Source: Candidatus Latescibacterota bacterium (lineage in GTDB: Bacteria > Latescibacterota > UBA2968). Taken from it: a DNA stretch of 64,000 nucleotides. The stretch spans positions 62,001 through 126,000 of the forward strand of contig JAJDYX010000018.1 of NCBI GenBank assembly GCA_022824945.1, given 5' to 3'. A model generated the notes under the pieces. It saw only the letters and a program-made list of their open reading frames with translations, had not been told where the DNA came from and searched no databases. Of this stretch, positions 44,313 through 53,535 are shown piece after piece (the stretch's first letter is position 1; each line of letters opens with the position of its first letter). The position numbers were made by a program, and so were the translations under genes.

Positions 44313-45272
44313 CTACTTTGCTCTTATCTGCTGGTATAAATTTGGAATTGTCTCCCGGTGGTCGCCCTGAATATAATAGCTTTCGCCGCCGTCTCGCACG
44401 GTGCGGACGAGGATGGTTTTGAAGGGGCGGTAGTAATAACGGGGATCGGTTTTGGGGGCTTCGGTGTCGAGGTCGTCGCCGAGGGGGATGAGGTCGAAGA
44501 CTGCTGTGGTAAATCTGGCGATGCTGCGACCTTCCTGCCGGGCGACATTGCGGGCCATGGCGAGGGCTTTGAGATAGACTTCGGGACCCATGATGGCCGT
44601 ACCGATGTTGAGCAGGACGCCGCCTTCGAGGTGGGTGATGGATTCTGTGAAAATTAAGAAGTCGGTGTAGGTGCTTGAGCCAATCGCGGCACCGTCGCAG
44701 TTGGGGTGTTCGTGAACGATGTCATAACCGATGCTGACGTGTGTGGTGATGGGGATATTGAGTCGGACAGCAGCGGCAAAAATGCTGATGTCTTTGTGCG
44801 GGTAATTGCTTTCGAGGATGTCGTGTCCGACTGCTTCGCCCAGTCCTATGCCTTTTTGTGCCGCTGTTTGGGCAATGAGGTTGAGATCGCCTGTTTCTGT
44901 CCACAGTCCAAATTCTCCGGTGCGGATATATTTGCCCACGCTTTCGGTGGTTGCGCCGATGCGGGCAAATTCGTAGTCGTGAATGGCACAGGCGCCATTG
45001 CCCGCAATATGGGTGATGAGGCCGCGTTCCATCAGGTCGATGAGATAGCGCGCGGCGCCAGCGCGAATGACGTGTGCGCCGATCATGAAGATGACTGCGC
45101 GATTGTTTTGTCTGGCGCGCACGATTCGCTCTGCGACAATGGGCAGGTTGGGGTTGTCAAAGGGCGGTATTGGCGCGTTGAGGTCGGGGATCTGATCGAC
45201 AGAGAGGTCGTGTTCTCGCTGGTTGAGCGGCCGGAGTTTGAGTTTGGAGCGGTCGAAGGTTTTGTAGGGCAT
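44313..45272 (-). CDS. Conserved enzyme-like protein of unknown function
   Basis: This 319-residue protein has FMIGAHVIRAGAARYLIDLM, then MERGLITHIAGNGACAIHDYE and EFARIGATTESV; later come HVSIGYDIVHEHPNCDGAA and HLEGGVLLNIGTAIMGPE. From memory, a similar protein occurs in other Gram-negative bacteria near lipopolysaccharide-core genes (MGAHVIKxG, MNGAGAIHDFE); it is sometimes labelled deoxyhypusine-synthase-like, but the DHS active-site Lys pattern is not obvious. A Rossmann-like nucleotide-binding fold is likely. The ATG at 45272 has no clear ribosome-binding site. It ends the minus-strand run and converges on the DUF6785 gene. Confidence 0.7.
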   Translation of the reverse strand: MPYKTFDRSKLKLRPLNQREHDLSVDQIPDLNAPIPPFDNPNLPIVAERIVRARQNNRAVIFMIGAHVIRAGAARYLIDLMERGLITHIAGNGACAIHDYEFARIGATTESVGKYIRTGEFGLWTETGDLNLIAQTAAQKGIGLGEAVGHDILESNYPHKDISIFAAAVRLNIPITTHVSIGYDIVHEHPNCDGAAIGSSTYTDFLIFTESITHLEGGVLLNIGTAIMGPEVYLKALAMARNVARQEGRSIARFTTAVFDLIPLGDDLDTEAPKTDPRYYYRPFKTILVRTVRDGGESYYIQGDHRETIPNLYQQIRAK

Positions 45273-45283
45273 GTTTGGGATTT

Positions 45284-46006
45284 CTAAATGTATTGGTATT
45301 CTTTCATCGCGGGATGTAAAAATTCAAAATCATGGACGCCGTCATCGGTTTTCCACCTGCCCACGGAATCGGGGCGCACGATTACTTTGCCCAATGGAAA
45401 TCCGAGAAATTCCTCTACCTTCGCAAATGTCTCATCCTGATTTAATATCGCATCCTCAAATCGCACGGTGATGCAGTGTTTGGGCACGGGCGTGGATTTC
45501 ATGATTTCATACTGATACAACCAGGAGATCGCCCGCCGCTTGCGCAAATCATCCGTGTGCGGATATTGAATATCGAAGTCGCGCAAATCATCTGTTTTGT
45601 GTCCACTCAAAATACAATCGCGCGGGTCGCGTACCCAGTGAATGTATTTTGCATCGGGAAACATGCGCACGATCCATGGATAGACCAGTGTGGTTTCGGG
45701 TAATTTCCATCCGTAGTTCTCGTAGCGTTTTCTGGGGGGAAGCACGTCTTGCAAATAGGTTTCGACGAGGTGGATAAATTCGGGATCGATGTCCATGGTG
45801 TGCAGGTCATCAAAATCCCACGATAGGCCGCCATTCCATTTTACGTATTTTGCCATTACACGGCACGCATCATAAAGCGCCTGGGGAGGCATTTTATCGC
45901 CCGATGCATTGATCAAGCGGCCCATGTACATACCGCTGGCATAGAGTGTGTGCGAGATTAACCGCGTGCCCGAATGTCCGCGTCCGATGACTGTGATTAA
46001 CGACAA
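45284..46006 (-). CDS. Sulfotransferase family protein, TTG start
   Basis: This 240-residue protein has the PAPS-binding 5'-phosphosulfate loop GRGHSGTRLISHTL near the N-terminus and the 3'-phosphate motif YIHWVRDPRDCILSGHKTDD. It would move sulfate from PAPS to a sugar or other acceptor, the reverse chemistry of the neighbouring sulfatases. The start is TTG at 46006, with AAGGAGG 7 nt upstream. It follows the isomerase gene by 12 bp and precedes the unknown enzyme at 44313 by 11 bp. No membrane helix is visible, so it is cytoplasmic. Confidence 0.85.
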   Translation of the reverse strand: MSLITVIGRGHSGTRLISHTLYASGMYMGRLINASGDKMPPQALYDACRVMAKYVKWNGGLSWDFDDLHTMDIDPEFIHLVETYLQDVLPPRKRYENYGWKLPETTLVYPWIVRMFPDAKYIHWVRDPRDCILSGHKTDDLRDFDIQYPHTDDLRKRRAISWLYQYEIMKSTPVPKHCITVRFEDAILNQDETFAKVEEFLGFPLGKVIVRPDSVGRWKTDDGVHDFEFLHPAMKEYQYI

Positions 46007-46018
46007 GGTTTTTCCTCC

Positions 46019-46816
46019 TTAAAGTTTTTGTTCAAACTCATTTTTGATGCGAATTTTGTCGGCTGCATTTCCAAAGCCCAGGCTGAACCATCCTTCGTAG
46101 CCCATGGCGTTTAAGCGTTTGAAAAGCGCGTCAAAGTCGATGGTTCCTTCCCCGGGTACCAGGTGTATTTCATAATCGCCATTGTTGTCATTGACGCGTA
46201 CCTGGCCGATGTTATCTACGCCAAATGCGTCGAGAAATCCCGCCCAGCCTTCGGGCACGAGATGTCCGTGCGCGATGTTGAAAGCCCACTTGAAGTGATC
46301 GGATTGAATGGTATCAAAAAACCACTTTGTCTCTTCGACGTTGTGCGGCAAATAGTGAATTTCAGCGTGTTCGGGTTCCAAATTGTGGTTTTCAAAATAG
46401 ATCGCTACATCGGTTTTTTCCGCTCGGTGTACCAGTCGTTTCATGCGTTCTATGGCAGCATCGCGGCGAGGACCTGTATCGCCAAAATGATAGCCCCCAT
46501 GGCCGACGACCCAGCCACACCCCAACCGAACCGCGAGGTCAAAATTGGCGTTCACATAGTCATCGACTGCTTCGGATAAAATTGGGACATATTCGGCATT
46601 GTTAATGGCGGAAGAGGGATGTACGCCGATTTGCACTGCGTGTTTTTCGCACAGATCGCGAATGCGTTTTACGCGCGTATTGTCAAAAGAAGCGAGATTA
46701 TTTGGGGGCGTATCAGCCTGAAAGTCGATATAGCGAAATCCATTTTCTGCACCCCATACAATGCCTTCTTCAAGGGGTGTATTTTTGTCCATGTTGTATC
46801 CAAATCGCCCGCTCAT
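46019..46816 (-). CDS. Sugar phosphate isomerase/epimerase (TIM barrel)
   Basis: This 265-residue TIM-barrel protein has the AP_endonuc_2-like pattern: FRYIDFQADTPPNN, QIGVHPSSAINN, GCGWVVGHGGYHFG, DVAIYFENHNLEP, KWAFNIAHGHLVPEG, GQVRVNDNNGDYEIHLVPGEG and EGWFSLGFG. The Glu in FENHN, His in HGH and Glu in PGEG are the expected metal ligands. It belongs with isomerases and epimerases of small sugars. The ATG at 46816 has GGAG 6 nt upstream; another ATG at 46828 overlaps it. Confidence 0.87.
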   Translation of the reverse strand: MSGRFGYNMDKNTPLEEGIVWGAENGFRYIDFQADTPPNNLASFDNTRVKRIRDLCEKHAVQIGVHPSSAINNAEYVPILSEAVDDYVNANFDLAVRLGCGWVVGHGGYHFGDTGPRRDAAIERMKRLVHRAEKTDVAIYFENHNLEPEHAEIHYLPHNVEETKWFFDTIQSDHFKWAFNIAHGHLVPEGWAGFLDAFGVDNIGQVRVNDNNGDYEIHLVPGEGTIDFDALFKRLNAMGYEGWFSLGFGNAADKIRIKNEFEQKL

Positions 46817-46842
46817 TATTATCTCCATACAGTTGATTGTGA

Positions 46843-47355
46843 CTATGGATGAATGTCAATTGGCGTTCCGTCTTTTACAGAAGTCCAGATTTCATCCATG
46901 GCTTCATTCGATACGGCAATACATCCATCTGTCCAATCGCGTCCCAAAAACCAGTACCGATTCCACAGCGATGCCGATTTACCCGTTGGGTATCCGTGAA
47001 CCATGATGGCACCGCCTGGATTTACACCAAGGGAGTCTGCGCGTTGTTTGTCGGCTTTGTTTGGATAGGATATGTGAAGAGATAGATAGTATTTGCTGTT
47101 GGGGTTGCGCCAGTCCAATATGTAGCGGCCTTCTGGCGTCCGTGAGTCGCCTTCTCGTGTTTTATGGCCCTCAGGCGATTTGCCCAGTGCAATTGGATAC
47201 TGTTTGAGCACGCTATCGCCCTGGCACAATTGCAATATGCGCTTTTTTTTGTACACGACTACGCGATCTACATTGGGTATTTGCTCACCTGAAACGGGCA
47301 TTGCAAAAAGGAAAATGATAAATACGGTGAATAGTTTCCGATGAAAAAAAATCAT
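46843..47355 (-). CDS. L,D-transpeptidase (YkuD domain), exported
   Basis: This 170-residue protein has a signal peptide (LFTVFIIFLFAMPVSGE) and a YkuD catalytic domain. The active-site region reads GAIMVHGYPTG and then DWTDGCIAVSNEAMDEIW, with the catalytic Cys in DGCIAV and the His in HGYP. It cross-links or modifies peptidoglycan in the periplasm. Its start codon overlaps the stop of the serine-hydrolase gene by one base (TAATG), so the two are translationally coupled. No LysM or other wall-binding domain is present. Confidence 0.9.
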   Translation of the reverse strand: MIFFHRKLFTVFIIFLFAMPVSGEQIPNVDRVVVYKKKRILQLCQGDSVLKQYPIALGKSPEGHKTREGDSRTPEGRYILDWRNPNSKYYLSLHISYPNKADKQRADSLGVNPGGAIMVHGYPTGKSASLWNRYWFLGRDWTDGCIAVSNEAMDEIWTSVKDGTPIDIHP

Positions 47356-48554
47356 TACTCAGTCAGTGCCTGGTACACCAGTGTCTTAAATTCAGCGCGA
47401 ATGCGATAGTAATTTGCGGGCATAAATTGCGTGAGCAATAATCCGACGAGTTCTTCTTCATAATCGATCCAGAACGCAGTTGTTGCCGCGCCACCCCAGC
47501 GAAATGTGCCCACACTGCCGGGACCACCGGTGGCAGCATCGAGCAAGATCGCGCCTCCCAATCCAAAACCTTCACCCGACAGATTTGCCAGTCCCAGAGA
47601 GATGGGCATCAATTCATCGGGCAAGTGGTTCATCGTCATCAGTTCGACGGTTTTGCGCCCCAATAGCCGTACGCCTTGAAATACGCCCCCATTGAGCATC
47701 ATGTGGCAGAAGCGGATGTAATCAGAGGCTGTGGAGACCAATCCGCCGCCACCGGAAAAGAATTTTTGCGGACTGGAAAATTTGCTGGTCGCCGGGTCGT
47801 CAATTACTCGAATCCCACCTTCTTGTGCCGGGCCGTAATTTGTTGCAAACCGATGGCCCTGTCCCTCGCGCACCCAAAATTCCGTGTCTTCCATGCCGAG
47901 GGGATCTAAAATTTGCTCTCTGAAAAACGCATCGAGAGACATGCCGGAGATAACTTCGACAAAATGCCCGAGTACATCGGTCGATACGCTGTAGCGCCAG
48001 GCCGTGCCCGGTTGATTCGCCAGAGGTAGTGTTGCCAGTGTTTGTACCATTTCTTTTGTCGAGTGGTCTGGCCGATTAATTTTTGCCTGATTATACATTT
48101 GTTCGACGGGCGAATTGCCCATAAAGCCATACGTCAGCCCCGATGTGTGGGTCATCAAATGGCGAATCGTGATTTCTCGTTCCAGGTCCTCTGGGGGCAT
48201 GCCTGTACCGGCGAAGACTTGTACATCTTTTAATTCTGGAATAAAATCCGATACGGGATCGTCCAGTTGAAAAAGTCCCTCTTCAAAGAGCATCATGGCC
48301 GCGACAGTTGTGATGGGCTTGGTCATTGAATAAATCCGAAAGATCGTATCGCGCGTTGTGGGTACTTTTGTGTCTTGCGTTCCAAAACATGAAAAATGCG
48401 CGATTTTGCCCTGCCGACAAACCATCGTTATAATGCTGACGAGTTTGTCTTCGTCGATATAGCGTTGCATCAGGTGATTGATGCGGTGCAAGCGCGTAGC
48501 TGATAGTCCCACATCTTCTGGTGCAACGGTGGGAAGTCCTGGATCACTATTCAA
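47355..48554 (-). CDS. Serine hydrolase, beta-lactamase class C / EstB family, TTG start
   Basis: This 399-residue protein has the S-x-x-K motif FRIYSMTKPITTVAAMM with the nucleophile Ser, and a second motif YSVSTDVLGH in the position of Y-x-N. It matches the EstB/penicillin-binding-like serine hydrolases that cut esters, D-peptides or beta-lactams. No signal peptide is visible. The TTG start at 48554 has AAAGGAG 6 nt upstream. It is coupled to the L,D-transpeptidase gene, which hints at a cell-wall peptide role. Confidence 0.88.
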   Translation of the reverse strand: MNSDPGLPTVAPEDVGLSATRLHRINHLMQRYIDEDKLVSIITMVCRQGKIAHFSCFGTQDTKVPTTRDTIFRIYSMTKPITTVAAMMLFEEGLFQLDDPVSDFIPELKDVQVFAGTGMPPEDLEREITIRHLMTHTSGLTYGFMGNSPVEQMYNQAKINRPDHSTKEMVQTLATLPLANQPGTAWRYSVSTDVLGHFVEVISGMSLDAFFREQILDPLGMEDTEFWVREGQGHRFATNYGPAQEGGIRVIDDPATSKFSSPQKFFSGGGGLVSTASDYIRFCHMMLNGGVFQGVRLLGRKTVELMTMNHLPDELMPISLGLANLSGEGFGLGGAILLDAATGGPGSVGTFRWGGAATTAFWIDYEEELVGLLLTQFMPANYYRIRAEFKTLVYQALTE

Positions 48555-48589
48555 GATTTACTCCTTTCGACTAAAGTGTATATCGCTTT

Positions 48590-49738
48590 TCAATTCAGCC
48601 CGGACACCAGATCTGGCGGTATGGACGCGACGTGAATTTGGGGCTGTCCGCTCAGGTCGGATGTGAACACCAGCCACCGCATATCCGGAGAGGCGTAGGC
48701 GTGCGGATGCGCTTTTTTGACGAGAATTGAGGTGCGAGCGTCGCATACGACCGCATTTTTTCCCGTCTGGATGGATCCCAGTATGAGCTTGCCGGACCCC
48801 TGCCAGTCGTCGGCAAAAAAGTACTGGCCACACGGAGATGTCCCCAGGTGGTTAAACCGGTGCCCGCGCGAGACGACCCGGGGCGGTCCTCCGGCTTTTA
48901 CCCCCAGCAGATTGCCCTTTTCTGGGGTGTAGTCGCCTTCTGCAAAATACCATTCTTCGGGGCTGTGTAGCCCCCGGGCGTTTGGGGCACGGACCGTGAG
49001 CAATATCTCGTTGGTTCCCGCAATCCAGGCCTCGTGTCCCACGATGCTGGGTGTATAAGGTTCCCCCACCTGCAACCGCGTCACCTTTCCGCTCGGGATG
49101 TCCAGGAGAAATTCCGTGGCACCCTGCTTCCCGAAAATTACCGCCCTGGTACCGTCGGGCAGCACTTTGCACCCCCGGTTGTGCTGCACCATAATTTGCT
49201 TGCCCCAGGTGGGTTCGAACTGGGTGTGTGGGTTGCAAATATCCGGATCGGTGTGGATGAGATCCCGCGTACCGGTCTTCAAATCCAGAAGTTCGATCCC
49301 GAACATCTGGGGTTCCAGGCTGAGGGTCACGCCGTAGGCATAGTAGCGCTCGTCGGGAGATACTGTGTCCATCCCCCGGTGCTGAAAATCTTCGGGAAAT
49401 TCGAAAATCATCTCCCATTCGCCCGTGGCGAGATCAACCCGCCGCAGTTCCAGGCATTTCCCCTCCCGAACGTGGCGGTAGTAAAAGATCCCGGTATGGC
49501 TCATTCCCGGTGCCCGCAGCCCCTGTCCTATAACCTCGGACTTCCAGGTCCCGAATTCGCAGGTCACATATTCGGTATCGTTCGGGCCGGGTTTCGGATT
49601 TTGCCGTTCGTACACAAAAACCCGGGAGTCCGCCGAGCAATAGGGCTGTTCGCAGTAAATATTGGATTTTTCGAGTGGGTCATCGGTAATTTGATAGACG
49701 ACAGCGCCATTGGCCTCTTCTTCAAGTGTTTTAGCCAT
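48590..49738 (-). CDS. Oligogalacturonate lyase-like beta-propeller protein (PL22-like)
   Basis: This 382-residue protein has no signal peptide. Beta-propeller blades are visible: YCSADSRVFVYERQNPKPG, DTVSPDERYYAYGVTLS, ELLDLKTGTRDLIHTDP, QFEPTWGKQIMVQHNRG and YASPDMRWLVFTSDLSGQP. The set resembles oligogalacturonate lyases, which degrade short unsaturated uronides in the cytoplasm with a metal bound by His residues. The ATG at 49738 has AAGGAG 7 nt upstream; the longer frame to 49831 lies in the sulfatase gene. It sits right after a Tat sulfatase, which fits breakdown of sulfated uronic oligosaccharides. Confidence 0.78.
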   Translation of the reverse strand: MAKTLEEEANGAVVYQITDDPLEKSNIYCEQPYCSADSRVFVYERQNPKPGPNDTEYVTCEFGTWKSEVIGQGLRAPGMSHTGIFYYRHVREGKCLELRRVDLATGEWEMIFEFPEDFQHRGMDTVSPDERYYAYGVTLSLEPQMFGIELLDLKTGTRDLIHTDPDICNPHTQFEPTWGKQIMVQHNRGCKVLPDGTRAVIFGKQGATEFLLDIPSGKVTRLQVGEPYTPSIVGHEAWIAGTNEILLTVRAPNARGLHSPEEWYFAEGDYTPEKGNLLGVKAGGPPRVVSRGHRFNHLGTSPCGQYFFADDWQGSGKLILGSIQTGKNAVVCDARTSILVKKAHPHAYASPDMRWLVFTSDLSGQPQIHVASIPPDLVSGLN

Positions 49739-49764
49739 AGCTGGTCTCCTTTTTGATTGGGAGA

Positions 49765-51156
49765 TTACCCTTTGCGCCACCAGACGTTGGCATATTTGAG
49801 ATCTGGCGCAACGACGAGTTGGCGTTCCCATTCAATAAGACGTTCCCGGTGTTCTTTTAAAACAGATGCGTACTGTGGATCGGCTGACAGATTGCGAGTT
49901 TCACCGGGGTCTTCCCGCATGTCGAAAAGCTGATCGACTTCGTCTTTAGCATAGGCTATGTATTTGTAGCGACTGGTACGCACCATACGCCCCCGGTTGC
50001 TGTTGGACTCGCAGACGACGGCGTCATCCCAGGCTGGATCGGGTTTTGTCAACAGAGGGCGGAGGCTGCGACCACGCATGATTTCGGGTAGTGGAACGCC
50101 CGCGAAGTCGCATACCGTTGGGAAGATGTCCATCCCTGTGATGAGGTGTGAGGTATCGGTCTGGTTTTGCGGCAGGTGGCCCGGCCAGGAGATAATGAAG
50201 GGGACCGCCAGCGCTTCTTCGTAGAGCGAGCTTTTGCGTACGGTTTGATGATGGCCCATGCCTTCGCCATGGTCGGATGTGAAAATGACGACGGTATCGT
50301 TGAGATGGTCCGTGTCTTCCAGTGCCTGGAGAATGCGACCGATTTCGGCATCGACCATTTCGACATGGCGATAATAGCTCCACCGATAGTAACGCCACTG
50401 CATTTCGTCCCAGTTGCCTTTGGGGGGATCGCGTCGCTGACGGTTGCGCTTTACATAGTCGGGTTCTCGCGGGTCGTATTCAAAGTTGTCGGGCAACGGC
50501 GGTAGTTCGGGTTCAAGCTCTGCGTAGCGAAGCTGGTCGGGTGGGTAGGTGTTGATGCGCAGCCACTCGCAGATATCGTGGGGTTGGAGAAATGAGGCGA
50601 CCATGAAAAAGGGGTGATCAGATGTGCGATTGTGCAGATAGGTCTCACAGGCGCGCGAAGACGATGTGTCGCAAACATTGCCTTGTCCGCCGATGCCGGT
50701 GTTTATGACGTTGAATCCGGGTATAAAGTGCGTAAATCCCTCGGGAACGTGCCACTTGCCGGAATAAATCGTTTCGTAATCGGAATGCTGTGAAAGCCAC
50801 TGTCCGAGGTTGGGGATGTCTTCGCGGAGGGGGCGACCGTTGACTGGTACACCCGCTTCGGAGGACGTGCGTCCGGAGAAAATACAGCTTCGCGAAGGGC
50901 CACAAACCGGGTTGCCGCAATAAGATTGGGTGAAAAGTGTCCCTCGATTTTTCAGCTTGTCCAGTGCAGGCGTTTGGATATGAGAACAGTCTGCGGCGGA
51001 AATGGTGTCGAGGTGTTGCTGGTCTGTAAGAATCAATACAATATTGGGCATTGAAGGGGCCTCGGCGGCAAAGATGCGATTTTCCCGAGCTGTGAGCGCC
51101 AGTGCGGTGCCTCCGCTGATTTTCATGAAATCCCGACGGTTGATGGGTTCAAGCAT
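49765..51156 (-). CDS. Sulfatase with twin-arginine signal (CGPSR type)
   Basis: This 463-residue sulfatase has a Tat signal (NRRDFMKISGGTALALT), the only obvious export signal among the sulfatases here. The mature part starts NIVLILTDQQHLD and has CGPSR at Cys85, YSGKWHVP and TSDHGEGMGHHQT. Tat export fits a protein that must be folded and formylglycine-modified before leaving the cytoplasm. The ATG at 51156 has GGAGG 8 nt upstream; an earlier GTG at 51165 overlaps that site. Its start overlaps the preceding unknown gene by 8 bp, so they are coupled. It would desulfate sugars in the periplasm. Confidence 0.92.
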   Translation of the reverse strand: MLEPINRRDFMKISGGTALALTARENRIFAAEAPSMPNIVLILTDQQHLDTISAADCSHIQTPALDKLKNRGTLFTQSYCGNPVCGPSRSCIFSGRTSSEAGVPVNGRPLREDIPNLGQWLSQHSDYETIYSGKWHVPEGFTHFIPGFNVINTGIGGQGNVCDTSSSRACETYLHNRTSDHPFFMVASFLQPHDICEWLRINTYPPDQLRYAELEPELPPLPDNFEYDPREPDYVKRNRQRRDPPKGNWDEMQWRYYRWSYYRHVEMVDAEIGRILQALEDTDHLNDTVVIFTSDHGEGMGHHQTVRKSSLYEEALAVPFIISWPGHLPQNQTDTSHLITGMDIFPTVCDFAGVPLPEIMRGRSLRPLLTKPDPAWDDAVVCESNSNRGRMVRTSRYKYIAYAKDEVDQLFDMREDPGETRNLSADPQYASVLKEHRERLIEWERQLVVAPDLKYANVWWRKG

Positions 51157-51976
51157 CGCGATCACCTCCCGCGTATTTCCTGTGACGGCGCTTAAATGCG
51201 CGTGTTCCCCGAGTTTTCTGATGTGTTAAACGCCCTTCGGCATCGTCTGATAGGATGTAAGTGCGTGCGCCAGTGGTGACCATCTGGAGACGATGGCGAT
51301 CATCGAGCCAGTATTCATACGGCAACACACCGTGGCCGATCTGATGAAACCATTGCAGGGAAGGCCGGTTGTCCGCACGGGTGTACAGGCCGCGATAAGA
51401 CAGACGTTGATTGTATTTGTGTACGCTTAACCCTTCGAGGATATCGACGACAAGCGATGTTGAGGATTTGAACGGTAATCGCTGCACTGCTTCAAATAAG
51501 CACCAATCTGCGGTGATTGGGTTGACACCCGAAGCGATGCGCGTTCTGTTGTTGATCGTGATTTCCGCGGTCGTACCGTTGGCTTTTCCCGTTTCTTCCA
51601 GTGCTTGCGGATCACTTTGATTGGGGGCTGTGAATTGATTGGATAGCCGCCAGGAAACAGGGCTTGCAGCGAGGTCTTTCCGACAGATGATTTCTGCGGC
51701 GTACTTGTGTAGTCTGTGTTCGTCGTTGACGATTTCTCGATCGACCTGCAGGCGGAAGGTGTCGTCTGTATCGGGGGATTTCGAGAGGCGCAGAAGACCG
51801 ATGTCTTCATTGCCATCTTCCCGATAACCATGACAGGTCATGATGCGATAGGTATTGGTCCACTGACCATTTGGGTCAAAGTGTGCGGGTGTTTCTGGAA
51901 ATCCCTGAAGCAAATTCATGTCGCCCAGAAGATCGGGTACTAAGGGGTATCCGACAATAGTGCGTTTTTTTGCCAT
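51149..51976 (-). CDS. Hypothetical protein of the polysaccharide locus, 275 residues
   Basis: I do not recognise this protein. It has no signal peptide and looks beta-rich, with WTNTYRIMTCHGYRED, DDTFRLQVDREIVNDEHRL, YEYWLDDRHRLQMVTTG and a very basic tail (RGTRAFKRRHRKYAGG). GAGGAG lies 8 nt before the ATG. It overlaps the Tat-sulfatase gene by 8 bp and follows the agarase-like gene by 12 bp, so it belongs to the same operon and probably acts on the same glycan or its product. A lipocalin-like or sugar-binding barrel fold would be a guess. Confidence 0.6.
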   Translation of the reverse strand: MAKKRTIVGYPLVPDLLGDMNLLQGFPETPAHFDPNGQWTNTYRIMTCHGYREDGNEDIGLLRLSKSPDTDDTFRLQVDREIVNDEHRLHKYAAEIICRKDLAASPVSWRLSNQFTAPNQSDPQALEETGKANGTTAEITINNRTRIASGVNPITADWCLFEAVQRLPFKSSTSLVVDILEGLSVHKYNQRLSYRGLYTRADNRPSLQWFHQIGHGVLPYEYWLDDRHRLQMVTTGARTYILSDDAEGRLTHQKTRGTRAFKRRHRKYAGGDRDA

Positions 51977-51988
51977 AGGACATACTCC

Positions 51989-53449
51989 TCAATTTTTAGA
52001 AGTGCGACTATCAAAGTAGGATATTAGGGGATAAATCTGAGCGTTAATTTCTTTTGCTTTATCCACAAGATCTACAAAAGGCTCATATCGGATGCTTAAA
52101 AAACCCTTATTGGATCCGTTGGGCAAATCTTTTGTATCGCGATAAGTATGCCAGAACCAGCCGATACAGAATTTGGATTCCAGTAGTCCCAGAGTGAAGT
52201 TCTGATAAAATCGTCCGCGATCAGCCTGAGACTTGACCACGCCACCTGCTCCATCTGTATTTTTATATCCGGAATCCTCTCCTTTTACATACCACTCACT
52301 AATGATAAATGGTTTATCCCCAGACCAGGTGTTCCAATTTTTTAATTCCGATGTTCTGGGTGTCCAACGGTGATAATAATTTACCGAAATGACATCGGCA
52401 TATTCGCCTAAAGCTTCAAATACTGGCTTGAGGCGAATGGCCTGCCCATGCAACCGCGATCCCAAAAAGAGATGATTGGGGTCGCGGTTCTTGAGTACTT
52501 TAGATACAATGCTAAAATATAATCTGGCAATATACCCCAGAAATTTTTTCTGCTCATCAGAGGTCACACTTGATTTGAGCGTATCGATGTTGATATTTTG
52601 CGACTGAAGGTTTCTCTCTTTTTTTATCCATTCAAATGCCTTTTTAAAGTTGATATTCGATTGCTCCAGGCTGAGATACCGGGTCAAGGCATCCTCTCGC
52701 CAGGGAAGTTCATTATCTACAAAATATCCCAACAGTGTCGGGTCGTGAATCATCTCATCTGTTATTTTTTCTTTTACTCGATCTCTGCAAAATGCTTCAA
52801 ACTCAGGATCAAAAATCGGGATACAGTGATTTGGGAACTGCATGTTGTTTGCATTTGATTTTGCCCCATATCGCGTGCCAAAAGGATACATCATATAAAT
52901 GACAGTTGTCCATGCCTGCGGTCTGTTGTGTTGTGTGTTTAAAAGTAAAGGATCACTCCAGGTACCAACCACATTGAATCTGTTTGTTCTCAAAAAATCA
53001 ACGGTCTCATAAGCCCAGGTCTCGGGTTTTCCCCATCGGTGTTCAAAAACAGGTGGCGCTGTCACGCTCTTGTCTTTTGCTGCGCCCCACCGGATGGAAT
53101 TGAGTGCTGTGCAAAAAAACAGATATCCATCGGGGTCCACAAACCACCAGCGATTATCTATCTTCTGGATGCGAAAAAATCCTGTGCTCTCAATTTTTCG
53201 ATCTGCCCACCCGCCATAAGGACTGAGTTGTACCTCAGATTGGGATGTATAGTCGGGTAGCATACTCAAAAGACGTGTTGCATGTGGTCGATAAGATCCA
53301 AATATGCGGTTCCCTCTATAAAGCCGCATCCGCATATCCACCATCACATGCTGATTGGGATCGTCTTCCCAGGATTGAGCATGTAGATCTGTCACACTAC
53401 CCAATATCAATATTCCAATCAGAACCATACAGGTAACAATTTCACTCAT
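51989..53449 (-). CDS. Exported glycoside hydrolase, beta-agarase-like clan A
   Basis: This 486-residue protein has a signal peptide (MVLIGILILGSVTDLHAQ). WWFVDPDGYLFFCTALNS resembles agarase N-terminal modules. The putative acid/base is in LLGYFVDNELPW and the nucleophile in KPFIISEWYVKGED, the two glutamates of clan GH-A. VISVNYYHRW and CIGWFWHTYRD are typical barrel strands. Family members cleave beta-linked galactans or related polymers. GGAG precedes the ATG by 8 nt. It would act in the periplasm or outside, before uptake by the TonB receptor. Confidence 0.82.
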   Translation of the reverse strand: MSEIVTCMVLIGILILGSVTDLHAQSWEDDPNQHVMVDMRMRLYRGNRIFGSYRPHATRLLSMLPDYTSQSEVQLSPYGGWADRKIESTGFFRIQKIDNRWWFVDPDGYLFFCTALNSIRWGAAKDKSVTAPPVFEHRWGKPETWAYETVDFLRTNRFNVVGTWSDPLLLNTQHNRPQAWTTVIYMMYPFGTRYGAKSNANNMQFPNHCIPIFDPEFEAFCRDRVKEKITDEMIHDPTLLGYFVDNELPWREDALTRYLSLEQSNINFKKAFEWIKKERNLQSQNINIDTLKSSVTSDEQKKFLGYIARLYFSIVSKVLKNRDPNHLFLGSRLHGQAIRLKPVFEALGEYADVISVNYYHRWTPRTSELKNWNTWSGDKPFIISEWYVKGEDSGYKNTDGAGGVVKSQADRGRFYQNFTLGLLESKFCIGWFWHTYRDTKDLPNGSNKGFLSIRYEPFVDLVDKAKEINAQIYPLISYFDSRTSKN

Positions 53450-53535
53450 GCAGTTGTCTCCAGATGGAATACAGATTACTCAAGATGTTTCAATTTAGCT
53501 TCTTATACTAAAAAATCAAGGCTAAGCGGATATCT

